Positions 10,601 through 19,860 of a stretch of 64,000 nt of DNA are shown piece after piece. The DNA is from Leishmania donovani (taxonomy: Eukaryota; Euglenozoa; Kinetoplastea; Trypanosomatida; Trypanosomatidae). A model generated the notes under the pieces. The model made no database searches. It was not told the origin of the DNA and worked only from the letters and a program-made list of their open reading frames with translations. The first letter of the stretch is position 1. Every line of letters begins with the position of its first letter. The stretch spans positions 528,318-592,317 of the forward strand of contig NC_018258.1 of NCBI RefSeq assembly GCF_000227135.1. Direction: 5' to 3'. The translations under genes were made by a program, and so were the position numbers.

Positions 10601-10749
10601 GCGTCCTTCGTTGACTTGTGCGATGATGTGTCCGACATCGTCTTTGACCGGGCTATGCTCAACGGCGTTTTAAGGTCGCTTGACACATGAAAAAAAGAGA
10701 CCCGCCTCGTGGTGCGACTCGAGGGTGCCCGTGACGGCGTGGCTGACAT
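7666..10749 (-). CDS. Hypothetical basic low-complexity protein with C-terminal coiled coil (1027 aa)
   Basis: I do not recognise a family. I take the ATG at 10749 (MSATPSRAPSSRTTRRVSFF); the open frame extends further upstream, but that part is pyrimidine-rich leader. Stop is TAG at 7666. Most of the protein is Ser/Thr/Pro/Arg-rich and probably disordered. Two parts look structured. Around residues 195-300 there is an ordered segment with VVRYFFVSHEGAIRLNIRL, followed by a helical stretch ending LELAGTLEGMGGLFTP. The last 65 residues or so form heptads with an internal duplication: RVGDLESRTTALEKN, then RVGVLEQRTTLLEQQ. This suggests self-association or a structural or adaptor role, but no enzymatic motif is visible. 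Alternative start: the internal Met of MSDTSSHKST about 38 residues later. Confidence 0.85.
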   Translation of the reverse strand: MSATPSRAPSSRTTRRVSFFHVSSDLKTPLSIARSKTMSDTSSHKSTKDAEGERARRCANALRQEGTTTTAAASAALDSPSAAVETHASQPTTASRCTRGASSSRLSCQPLSEEYQRWKIESPSASRVTMELEFSLENTPLAGARPPPVWCESSPCTAPRGSRNSLANSSTPSRRITTLSDARNSVSTPGSNPYTDVEREISNQRRRHAVVRYFFVSHEGAIRLNIRLQQLLKYRDLCEAEMHERLQVLPPEEASVAARSTARCGRATETEREIERVQAALAHLAASSLELAGTLEGMGGLFTPLQSAPRSHQTATAIHSNHTPSAADVERAGERGAKSGGRSVNEGIPAATKKAGEKKPPVQQPLDTSESSITTSVSTAFEAGGSYSLVESPRTSTVDEAAKQRPPSKSHIAVAAGRNSRKSDLPSVERTARSAEPSQTESAGVTGSHGITPRNSTVASDFMRASIVATPKVAVETAAATDTKTRPGQPPLSSPRRKASSTTDNEGKEVAAAKATPPRCMVIDCTSVSTPGRDHRTTESWLRQAAASHHLASAPPQQPPSSLCSTKAAVPSAASVKPQYPSGITAPRAKAFAVTPDRRTPARTQGQPASSSLTDSPLTRYRAKQGYRNPESHFCSQLADAPRQGASATHNPLPRAATTGEPSGAQDREKSKGPVTATRASGATRHATLHEDQATLTQERRRLGPVKNEGSPDTSQDRSAAESQDKTPTSTGRWPGTPCARAAKSSSTPSPSPSESKVPAHKPLFESFRSRAASAGSSPPPHSRASDVPTLGQSTKSTAVASSTIPSHPPTSTSHPSTSDARQQSSKPPTASASALGGGSVTPSTNASAAHALTGSAMSVMDWNVPSRAPGVAGSPPPSASSASVPPNKELPSDEMASWSPADSAVAPAGGAVSLSDVESWPAGEQQEAEKNAEVSAGALLRGSTRERSAEPRMDGCHSIWGNIRALESRVGDLESRTTALEKNAEKRAVLEVIGHLKARVGVLEQRTTLLEQQSSASHLRIHWEKP

Positions 10750-10832
10750 GCCCCCGTTGTGTGCTGCTCTACGTTGAGGAGAGGGCGAGATGGGCCGACC
10801 AAAAGGAGCGCAGAATGGGAGAAGAGGGCGAA

Positions 10833-10834
10833 CT
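10833..10834 (-). promoter_or_regulatory. Predicted spliced-leader acceptor AG for the 7666-10749 gene
   Basis: On the minus strand this AG is the first one after a polypyrimidine tract (CCTCTTCCTTT) and lies 83 nt before the chosen ATG. Trans-splicing at such sites is the rule in trypanosomatids. The exact site is an inference; a second AG lies closer to the ATG. Confidence 0.3.
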
Positions 10835-11898
10835 AAAGGAAGAGGCGTGAGAAACACATCACAGGCGCGAGTAAGCGACCACAATAGCACAAAGGAGGGA
10901 GGAGGTGGGGGTCTGAAAACGATAACGCAGCGCCGCACATGCGTGGCCCCGCACGAGACTCGAGCCCCCAAACGTTGTCTCCTTTTGGCTGATTCACGCT
11001 GCAGAAGACGACAGTGCTCGGGTGTTGTGAGTCTGCGTGTGTGTGTGTGTGTGCACGCGAAGGCGTTTCGATCGACTCTCCCCTTCTCCTTCTCCTTCTT
11101 TCTTGGGCTCTTCGTGGCACACCTGCAACTGTCGCTCCGGCCGGGAGGCGCCCACGTCGGAAATTCGCACACCGGGAAAGAATCAGATAGCGAAGGGGGT
11201 ATGCAAATACATATCGATCTATAGAGATGAAAAGCTGCCCAGTGCGGGAGAAGAGAAGGGCGATAGCCGAGAAAGAAGCCAACCAACGGAGAATATAAAA
11301 GCGTACCTTCAGAGCGCCACAGTGGCGAGAGGGAAGGGAGGCGAAGGAAAATACGGAGGTAGACGGAGGCACGTCGGCACCGCAAATTGCCGGTGCTGAC
11401 TCTCCCAGGTTCTGCCTGCGGAAGCGAACAGAGCAGAACAGAGGCAACGGAAGATTAGACGCACCTTTGGGTATACGTCGTGTATGCGTCGCTCTACTAC
11501 TTGTATTGGGTGCCTTTTAGCTGTGGAAGTGAAGGTCGACTCGTCTTCCACGTCAATGAGAACGTACGCGTGCAGCGTCGCGGAATGGGGAAGGGAAAAG
11601 ATGGATTGGCGAATATAGACTTGGTAGAGCGCTGACAGAAGCGTCGCCGTCTTGGCGTTCGTGGAAGGGGGCGCAGAATAGAGGAGAGGCAGTGGAGAGA
11701 AGGGCGGAGGAAGTAGGCGTGGCATGAGTACCATAGATAGCACATGTTCCAAATAGCATATGCGCCAGAGTGTGATTGAGCATGTGTATGTGCGAGGGTG
11801 AATACTGCGGAAGCACCTGTGCATATGCCACGAAGTGAACCGGAAAAAAAAGGCACCAAACCTGCAAGGGCGCGGATGCCCAGTCATCGAGGAGTGTG

Positions 11899-11927
11899 CA
11901 TATGTGTGTGTGTGTGTGTGTGTGTAT
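11899..11927. repeat. (TG)n microsatellite
   Basis: About 13 TG units on the plus strand, followed by a G-rich stretch. Similar tracts occur at 18909-18928 and 52207-52227, and as CA at 18106-18126. Confidence 0.95.
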
Positions 11928-12966
11928 GCGAGCTGGGGGGAGGGGGTGGGGGCGAATGGCCGACAGTCAGAGATAGCTCGAGGACCAGGAGAGCTCTTCA
12001 TCGATTGTTGAGGCGCACTTATAAGTTTGCAAGGCGCACTGCGTTTCTCCGTATGTGGAGAGGGGAGGAGAGCGTGAGACAGTGAGGTGAGCGGTGGAGA
12101 CGCCCTTCGAACAAACAAACAGAGCTGCGAAGAGAGGGACAGCATGCGCAGCCGTTGTCGTCGAAAAAAAAAAAAGCAGGGAGTGCAGAAGATGACGAGG
12201 CGCCAAGGCAGGGGCGGCACCACAAGACATGGAACGCGGATATGACGAAGGAGGGCGAGGCCGGCGGGCAAAGAGAGAGAAAAGAAAAGGTGATGGGAAA
12301 CAGTGCACCAGTGAGCAAACGCGAAAAGAAAAGCGCGGTAACCAGCAGTGGAGGCAGAGACTTGGTGATCCAGAGCGAGAGAGCCTAGGCGAGCATGCAG
12401 TCCCAATGGCACAAACACGCCGCCACCACCAGCAACCGCAGCAACAAAGCCTCCGTACTATACTGTAGCACCATCTTGGAGGACTTATGGAAACGCGCAA
12501 AGCCGGTTCACCTGCACGTGTGCACACCCCTAAAGGGAAAGGGGGAAAAAGGGAGTAAGCTTAGAGCTGCGCGGGTGGAGATGGCGTGCGCGCGCGCGAC
12601 GGACAACGGGAGGGCAACGGGAGGGCAACGGAAACCATATGCAAGATGGGTGCGATGAGAACAGACCAAACCGAGTCTTGGCGGTAGACCTCTCGCCCTC
12701 TGTCTTTCCTCCTGAAGAGGCAAACAGCGAAAAATGTTTATGTAGAAAAAAGGCGATCCCTCACCACAGCGACGAAAACCAGCATCGATGGCAGCCAATC
12801 ATACGCCTGCGCAGCACACCAACGCACAAGGGGGGGAGAGGCGGAGTTTGAGCAATCATGCACAGAAGTGCACATGGATCCGGCGTACTTCAAGGCGGCT
12901 CGACCGCACTCATCCCACACCCACAAACGCCCTAAGACACGAACGCAGGTGTTAACGAGCGCGCCG

Positions 12967-15900
12967 TTAGAAGCGCTTGGTCAGAGTCTTCAAGGCGTTC
13001 AACTCTTCAAGGACAGTATCCTTGCGCTCCCGCTGCTCCTGACAATCCAGAAGAATGCGCTGCGCCCGACCTCGCTGGAGGTTCACGCGTCGGTCGCGCT
13101 CGGCACCGCGACCTCCATCCAAGGCATCGCTGTCGTCTGTGAAAAGCACCATGGGAGCTACGCGCGACCGCACGTGGTCAGCCCCGCCGCTGGAACGAAG
13201 CATTTCGTTCTCTTCCGTCGGGATAGCATCTGCAGCTTTCTCCATGAGCAATGCCTTGCCAGCTTCGCCCTCCTCGCTCACCGCCTTGTCGGCACCGTCC
13301 TTCACAGCGCCTGCCGCATGGCGAGATGCCCTCGGACTCCGCACGTTCACGGTGGACGGCCCCGTCGTCGAAAAAGGCTGTCGTGAAGCTCGCATTCGCC
13401 GAGCACGCTCATTCACAAACGGGGAGACGGGCGTGAGGGACGTGCAGCTCTTGCTGGCCCGCCGTGAAGGCGGCGGGCACGAGTCATTCAACGATGCAGA
13501 GTTGCCGGGTGGCAGCGCGGCATCTTCCACGCCCGTCATTGACGCAGGCGCGCTTGGAGCATCTGCCACCGCACCAGCCCCGAGGCTGTCGCCTGCAGTC
13601 GCTGTGCTCCCTTCTTCGCCAAAGGCTGCCGCATAGGCGCCGATGCTGCAAAGAAAACGCCGGTGTGCCTCTTCGGGTGCCGGCACGGCAGAGGGCAGCG
13701 GAATGCGATATGGCTTGAGTTCTTCTGAGTCGCCCGTTGGCAGCAGCAGCAGCGTCAGGTCAAGCGGCGGCACAAACACCGGCGGTGGATTGGCTTCGTG
13801 CGCGTCTTCGTCCCCACACCAAAGTCCGCTTCCTTCCAACTGGCTGTCGTCATCGTCGGTTTCGACCGCACAGCTGTGATGAGGCCAGGCGCGGCTACTG
13901 TCTTGGGAGTTGCTCGGCGCCAGCGTGTCGTCCTTTGGATCGTTTCTGTTGTATTTATTCACGGCTTCCATGGCCTCCCTGTGCCTCGCATTCGTACTCG
14001 TGGACGTTTTGACAGGCGGAGATGTCTCACACATGAGCGCAGCGGCGGCCGTCAACTTCGCCGGCGCGCTCCCCTCGTCTGCCGCCTTTCTGGGCCCGTA
14101 ATTCTTCAGCAGTGCGTTGATGCTCTGCTCGAGTTTGTCCAGCTCGTCTAGCTGAATGTCGCCGAGAGAAGCAACGGTGCAGGTGGAGGCCCCTTTCGCG
14201 TTGTCGACCACAGAAGAAGTGGGAGCATGAGGCAGTAGCTCTCCCTCCGCTACGGGAGTGCTGTGACCTTCAGCTGCGCCTTGACACGACGGATGCGCAG
14301 GCGCTGGAGTCGGATGCCTCACCGACGTCACGGCCTTGTCCAGGGAGGAAACGCACACGGAGCTGTTAGTGCTACTGCGTCGATGAGAGCCACGCGCGTC
14401 TGCCAACTTCCGGAGCAACAGCTCGTTGGGGGCCTGCCGCGACGCACCCGCCTCGGGTAGCTGCGCCTCGTTGTTGTCCACCTCCGTGTCGCTGGCGGTT
14501 CTGCTTGGTCGGTGGTACTTGTTAACGAGAGCGCATCGCTCGACAAGGTGGGGGTTCTGCTCAATCTTGGTCGTTTCGGATATTGCAGCGTGACCAGCTG
14601 CCACGTCGACTACCGGCAGGGGTGTTGGTGCACCACCGCTGGGGTGCGGCATCTGCGTCCTGTTTTGGCGAATCCAGTGTAGGAGAGGCGTGTACGCGCC
14701 GGGTGTCCGGCTGGAGGGCGGTCGCTCCGCCAGCTCCCCGTCCTTCGAGCGTTGCAGTGACTTGAGATGCGGGCTTGCCTGCTCAGCGGACGCTTCGGTG
14801 CTGGAAGAAGAGCTTCGAAAATCTCCACCCATGTGCTGAGCGGAGAGAGCGGGCTCAGTGTGTATCTGTGCCGCTACCCCGCCGCCGCTGCGTGACGCGT
14901 TTTTGCCAGTTTCGGGACCCGTCGGCGAACTCACAGCAGACCTCATGCGAAGCGCCTCGACACCCTCAAGGGTCACGGTACGGGCAGCACGTGCGGCCGA
15001 GCGCGTAGGCTCAACCTTCAACGGGGCGGACACGTTCGTGTCCTGCGTCAGCGCCCGTGGAGACGGGCATGGGCTGGAGGTGACGGCGGTGCGACGCGTG
15101 CTTGGCTGCTCAACGCTAGAGAAAACCGGTGGCACCTCAACTCCACCAGACCCCCCAGCAGGAGTCTCGATCGAGGTCGGCTGTTGAGGAAAGACGCGGC
15201 CAGCGTTCCTCGAGTACTCCTGGAGCTGAAGCCGTTGCTCACGACGCCCGAGCACTGCACGGAACAGCCCCCGCGTATCGGCGGCGCTGGCTGACAGGAA
15301 TGGCGCAGCGTCTTCCTTTGCAGTCGCTGTAGGTCCTTTCGTGGTCTGGCAGGGCGCAGACTGGTGCGCCGATGTACGATCCAGTAGCCAGCGGCTAGCC
15401 GGAGTAACACCTTCAGCCGCTACTGACACGAATCCAGAATGGCTTGTGTGTTGCGCTGACGGCAGCGGCGGTGGCTGCGCTTTCCGGTCCACCGGAATGC
15501 CATCTTTCGCAGCGACTCGATGTCTCGGGTCCTCTGTCAGGCAGCAGCTGGGGGAGGACATGCTCGGTGGGGGGTGAGTTGACACGTTGGCAGTCGATTC
15601 AGCCTGTGCCTCATGGTTTCTGGCAGCTGCAGCCGCAGAGCCATCAATCACGCTTCGACTTTGCGCGGTAGATGGCGGCTTCGGCGGCGGCGGCGGCGTC
15701 GACGCCTTTGAGTTCCGCTTGGAGGCAGCAGACGCCAGCACAGCTTCCGGTGAGTCTGGCACATTGCCGCAGTACCTGACTTCACTGAGGAGGAAGAACC
15801 CACTTACAGTAGGCGGGCTAGCAGCATTTCGGGCCTCTACTCCCACAGATATTCTGCGCTGTCTTTCCGGCTCCTCTGTCGGCGGCTGTGGCGCAACGGC

Positions 15901-17958
15901 CAGGTCGGTATTGGCGGTGCTGGCCGCTTGCGTTGATGGCTTTTCTCTTTTCCCTTGCCGCTGCCTCGACGCGTCCGTCGCTGGCTCACTCAGCAATGGC
16001 TTCAGCTCCTGTTCTTTTGGTGCTGCGCCTACCTTACTCTTCATCGGCGCATCTCTTAACGTCGTGGCACTCTCGACAGCGGGCGGCGTTGAGGCGCTGA
16101 TTGACGTCACATCCTTCGCCCTTGAGCGATTCTCTTCTTGGCGTTGGCGCCACCGCTGCAGGTGCGAGTGCGACGCCTCTTCAAAATCCCTCGCGCTTGT
16201 GTGCCGCAAAACACCATCCGCCGCGTGGCCGACATCCTTTCGTGAGGCATCGTTACGCTTCTCGTCCGCAGGGCGCCCGCGTCCGTCAGAAGGCGACTGA
16301 GCCGCCGGCCTTGGCTCCTGTACACGCGCACACGTGTAGGTGACGCTGCGCGTAAAAGGGCTACGCGCACTGGGCTGTCCGGGCGTCCTTTTTGTATTTG
16401 CCTGCGGCAGCGTACCGCGTCTGAGGGGCAGCTGTGTCGGCAGCGATACTGGCTCTGAGGCGATGTGGGTGGTGGCCGCGGCACGCTCGTCAGTGAGGTC
16501 CCTCACCTTCATAGCAGTGGCCGAGGACTCGGTCGACGCAGCGACGACAGCACAAACGCCATCGCCGAGTGCATTCTTTGCCGCCGATAGCGAGCGATAC
16601 TTGGACTTCTCTCGACTTCGATCCTTGCTCCGGCCACTGGTCCGTGTGTAGATGAAGCACATAGATGGCATGGTCACACTTATCGCCTTCGGAGAGCCTG
16701 GCGTGGCCGACAGAGACGGCTTCAAGTGGCCCGTGCATTTCGCCCGGAAAGTGACGTTAGGACGAGAGGATGACGTCACCGGTGAGTGAGACACCTCGAC
16801 GGCAGACGGTGCAGCAGTCGGGCTGGAAGCCTCGGCGCGGTCTCCTGCAAACGCGCTCCAGGAAGACGGCCCACAGGGAACGGCATCGGCGCTCACGCGA
16901 CACCGAGGTGCGGCCGGCTCCGCTGCCAACTCTGAGAAGTTTTCTACGCCCAGTTGATAGGGATGGCGAGATAACTTCGGTGGATCGGCGCAGACGTCTG
17001 CGGCCAGCCTGGCCTTCTGCGATTTGTCGCGTGGACCAGCACTGCTGCCGCTACTATGCTCTTCCTTGTCAACCTTTCCGCAGCGGTGCTGGTGGTGGCG
17101 GCCTTTCACAGTCAGAGAGGGTGCGAACGACGAGCCACTGCTGGGATCGTGGACCGTCTTACGTCGAGGGACGGCGTTGCCGCTGCCGCTGCTGGCATCC
17201 CCCTTATAGAATTCTCGGGCCGCAGACGCCCTGGCCAACGCGGCGCCTACTCGCGATAGTGAGGGATCGGCGCACCCGTTGGCGAGAGCGGTTGGGGTGG
17301 ACGTTGAGTCTGTCGACGATGCTGCAGCTGATGCTGCTCCGATTGTCACAAAGGGGGCAGGGCTCATAGACGTGCGCCATCCATCAATGGAAGACGCTGA
17401 TGAGCCACCACAGGCAAGTGAGAGAGCAGGCGCATCCTTTTCTTCCGTCTCCGCATCCATCTTTTGCCGCGTTTCAGCTGCCACCACCACAGATGTCCGG
17501 CGCGGTGGTGGTGCGCCGCTGTGGGCCATGTCATGCCGCCGTGACCCCCGCGTGCTCATTGTGGTGAAACCGCGATGGGCACTGGTCCGAAGCAGATTGA
17601 GGCTATGATGTGGCCGTGGTAGCAACGGATGTGGAAGGGGTGATATGGAGTGGGTGCTGTAACGGTGGCGGCGAGATTCGGCTGTAGCGTCTTCGACCCC
17701 ATGAACAACGGCGCCTGCTGAGGCACAGTCAAAGCCGCCTACGTCGCTTGCAGAGGTGCCGAGCCCGGTGGGCCGCGCGAGACTAGCAAACAGAGAAGAG
17801 AACGAGGAAAGAGACCTGGACGGCCGAGCGGCCGCTGCAATTCCATTGCTACCGCTACTGCCAACGTCTGCGCGTGGCTCCGGAACGGCTGTCCCAATGC
17901 CGTGGCGAGTCTCACACTCTCCGCCGTCGCCCACGGTTGCAGCACTGCTAGTGTACAT
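12967..17958 (-). CDS. Large hypothetical, mostly disordered protein (1663 aa)
   Basis: No family recognised. The first ATG is at 17958 (MYTSSAATVGDGGE); the frame could be extended only with a TTG at 17973, which I reject. Stop is TAA at 12967. The bulk is Ser/Ala/Thr/Pro/Arg-rich low-complexity sequence. Islands that look ordered: near residue 900 (DTRGLFRAVLGRREQRL, then LQEYSRNAGRVF); near 1269 a charged amphipathic helix (IQLDELDKLEQSINALLKN); near 1395-1440 (LDLTLLLLPTGDSEELKPY, then FLCSIGAYAAAF); and the C-terminal 35 residues, helical and basic (RAQRILLDCQEQRERKDTV, then LEELNALKTLTKRF). No catalytic motif, signal peptide or membrane segment seen. A scaffold or cytoskeleton-associated role is possible but unproven. 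Confidence 0.85.
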   Translation of the reverse strand: MYTSSAATVGDGGECETRHGIGTAVPEPRADVGSSGSNGIAAAARPSRSLSSFSSLFASLARPTGLGTSASDVGGFDCASAGAVVHGVEDATAESRRHRYSTHSISPLPHPLLPRPHHSLNLLRTSAHRGFTTMSTRGSRRHDMAHSGAPPPRRTSVVVAAETRQKMDAETEEKDAPALSLACGGSSASSIDGWRTSMSPAPFVTIGAASAAASSTDSTSTPTALANGCADPSLSRVGAALARASAAREFYKGDASSGSGNAVPRRKTVHDPSSGSSFAPSLTVKGRHHQHRCGKVDKEEHSSGSSAGPRDKSQKARLAADVCADPPKLSRHPYQLGVENFSELAAEPAAPRCRVSADAVPCGPSSWSAFAGDRAEASSPTAAPSAVEVSHSPVTSSSRPNVTFRAKCTGHLKPSLSATPGSPKAISVTMPSMCFIYTRTSGRSKDRSREKSKYRSLSAAKNALGDGVCAVVAASTESSATAMKVRDLTDERAAATTHIASEPVSLPTQLPLRRGTLPQANTKRTPGQPSARSPFTRSVTYTCARVQEPRPAAQSPSDGRGRPADEKRNDASRKDVGHAADGVLRHTSARDFEEASHSHLQRWRQRQEENRSRAKDVTSISASTPPAVESATTLRDAPMKSKVGAAPKEQELKPLLSEPATDASRQRQGKREKPSTQAASTANTDLAVAPQPPTEEPERQRRISVGVEARNAASPPTVSGFFLLSEVRYCGNVPDSPEAVLASAASKRNSKASTPPPPPKPPSTAQSRSVIDGSAAAAARNHEAQAESTANVSTHPPPSMSSPSCCLTEDPRHRVAAKDGIPVDRKAQPPPLPSAQHTSHSGFVSVAAEGVTPASRWLLDRTSAHQSAPCQTTKGPTATAKEDAAPFLSASAADTRGLFRAVLGRREQRLQLQEYSRNAGRVFPQQPTSIETPAGGSGGVEVPPVFSSVEQPSTRRTAVTSSPCPSPRALTQDTNVSAPLKVEPTRSAARAARTVTLEGVEALRMRSAVSSPTGPETGKNASRSGGGVAAQIHTEPALSAQHMGGDFRSSSSSTEASAEQASPHLKSLQRSKDGELAERPPSSRTPGAYTPLLHWIRQNRTQMPHPSGGAPTPLPVVDVAAGHAAISETTKIEQNPHLVERCALVNKYHRPSRTASDTEVDNNEAQLPEAGASRQAPNELLLRKLADARGSHRRSSTNSSVCVSSLDKAVTSVRHPTPAPAHPSCQGAAEGHSTPVAEGELLPHAPTSSVVDNAKGASTCTVASLGDIQLDELDKLEQSINALLKNYGPRKAADEGSAPAKLTAAAALMCETSPPVKTSTSTNARHREAMEAVNKYNRNDPKDDTLAPSNSQDSSRAWPHHSCAVETDDDDSQLEGSGLWCGDEDAHEANPPPVFVPPLDLTLLLLPTGDSEELKPYRIPLPSAVPAPEEAHRRFLCSIGAYAAAFGEEGSTATAGDSLGAGAVADAPSAPASMTGVEDAALPPGNSASLNDSCPPPSRRASKSCTSLTPVSPFVNERARRMRASRQPFSTTGPSTVNVRSPRASRHAAGAVKDGADKAVSEEGEAGKALLMEKAADAIPTEENEMLRSSGGADHVRSRVAPMVLFTDDSDALDGGRGAERDRRVNLQRGRAQRILLDCQEQRERKDTVLEELNALKTLTKRF

Positions 17959-19860
17959 CAAGTGTGCAGCCAATTACAGAGTAGTGAAAGGGCAACGCCA
18001 GCCAAAAAAAAGAATGGAGTTCTCAGCACAAACACGAACGGAAAGAAAACATCGACAGTGCACCCCCGAGCCGCTTGCGCATCGACCCTCACGCGATGAC
18101 GATCCCACACACACACACACACACACCGAGTCGGAGCCAATGAAAACACAGAGCTCACCAGGAATGAAACACGCACAGTAGAGGCGCGGGCACGGCACGA
18201 AAAAGGCGGAAGAAGAACGTGATATCGAGTCCACAGACAGCACACACACAGAAAGAGTGAGGGAGAACAAGGCACCGGCAGTGGGTGCGTCTAGTCTAAA
18301 CACCACACACGACGCCAACCCCAGCACGTGGCTGTCAGCGGGAGACTTTGTAGATAAACTATATATATATATAGAACAACCCAAGTGAATTTGTTTTGTT
18401 TGCAACAGAAAAAAAGGCAGCACGAACTTCTGAGCAGATGCACACACAACACACGCACACAAATATATATATATATACCCCGATACATACAAAGGCGTGC
18501 ACAGATCTGCACGTCAAGCCCAAGGGCACAGCGGTAAAACCACGCGAAAAGAGGGCAGGCAAAGGAAAAGGTTATCGATCCCAACACAGATGTGGAGAGA
18601 CGCAACAGCAGCAAATACAAAAATGAAAAAAAAGAGAAAGGGAAAGTGCTGCGCCACACCCTCTCTCCCTTCTGAGCTGGGAGTAGTATGAATGCACTCG
18701 TTTCCGACGCTGTGGACGATAGAAAACGACGAGGGGTTGCCAAATAAAAAGGGGTAGACCCAAGCTGCACCCCTTGTGGCGCTTGCCGCCTCTCGCCGCC
18801 CCCTCCCTCCTGAAGGGTTGGGTGTATGAAGCAGCTGTGGATTCACGAGCAGGTGATCGGGGAAGTCGGCTCTGCTCCCCTTCTTTTCTTTTTCTGACCG
18901 TGGGGAGTGGTGTGTGTGTGTGTGTGTGATGTGTTGCTTGACTTCGAGCGCAGCGCTGCTTGAAAGCACGCGTTCACCCGCTACGAAGAACGAAACGAGA
19001 GGACGTTGACTTCAGTCCCACATATCATGGGCAGCTGCGAGAGGGATGGCGGACGCAGCACCGAATGTGCCAGCAGCGGTGTGGAAAAAGAGGTGTTACA
19101 GCGGAGGAGGTCAGTGTGAAAGAGATGAGAAGGAGGAGGGCGTGTGCACCGCGTGCATCTCGATGGGCGCTAAGACATTGTCGCGGGGAGTGCATCGAAG
19201 AGAGCCCAACACTTATATTGTCACGGTAAAGCCCGTCCAGCAGCATGATTGCGGTGGGCACCTGCCTGTGCAGCACTCTGCATTCGAGTGAATGTCGTTT
19301 GGTGTTTTGTTGTTGCCTGGTAGCGCGCATCATCGACTTCGCGCAGCAAACACACCCATACAGACACGGGCAGATGTTCCCCCCCCCCATCTCTACTACC
19401 TGGTCGGGTGCAACACTCAGCCACCAGGCATACGCAGACGCTCTCGAGCACTCACCACACGCAAAACAAACATACGAAAAGAAAAGCGTCAGAGAAGCAG
19501 CCTTGAGTACACGAGACCGGCGCACTACACAGCATATCCAAACACGGACATCGGACCATCTCGGGAGAAGCACGAAGGCATACAAAAGTAAAAAGCAAAT
19601 CAAGGCGAAAAAGGCGAACAGGCATTCAACACCGCCAATGAGGGCGCAGGAAGGTGGCCGCTGCTCGCACAAGGGTGTGTGGGCTGAGGTGGGGCAATGC
19701 GGTGAAGGAGAATCAACGAAGCGCCTTGGGGAGGGGGGAGCGTGCATGAGCGGCACTGCCATTCCGATGGTAATATCGTCCACAACCGCAGATGTGTCTG
19801 TGTAAGCATTTTCGCAGCGGCAGCGACCACTACCAACGGTCTCGGGGTGCGACGCCCTTT
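17959..19860. other. Intergenic spacer
   Basis: No supported gene. Holds a CA run (18106-18126), short TA runs (about 18360-18373 and 18462-18477), a TG run (18909-18928) and a C10 run (19379-19388). The part from about 18770 to 19250 is less biased and could be 3' UTR of the phosphatase gene. Confidence 0.8.
18022..18023 (-). promoter_or_regulatory. Predicted spliced-leader acceptor AG for the 12967-17958 gene
   Basis: Read on the minus strand, there is no AG between a poly-T tract near 18004-18011 and the ATG at 17958. The nearest upstream AG therefore falls here, after a T/C-rich stretch. It would give a 63-nt leader and supports the ATG at 17958. Confidence 0.35.

Larger units (their letters stand above)
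10750..12966. other. Intergenic spacer with TG repeats
   Basis: No supported gene. It contains the leader of the gene at 7666-10749, (TG)n runs at about 11034-11054 and 11899-11927, a homopurine stretch on the plus strand, and the presumed 3' UTR of the 12967-17958 gene. Long frames here are read through pyrimidine-rich sequence and have no protein-like composition. Confidence 0.8.

Noticed and set aside
10750..11385. N-terminal extension of the 7666-10749 frame up to 11385
   Set aside because: The extra sequence is the translation of pyrimidine-rich leader with a likely trans-splice site inside it, and its composition differs from the rest of the protein.
17959..17973. TTG start at 17973 for the 12967-17958 gene
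   Set aside because: Trypanosomatid genes start at ATG; the first ATG is at 17958 and follows a plausible splice site.
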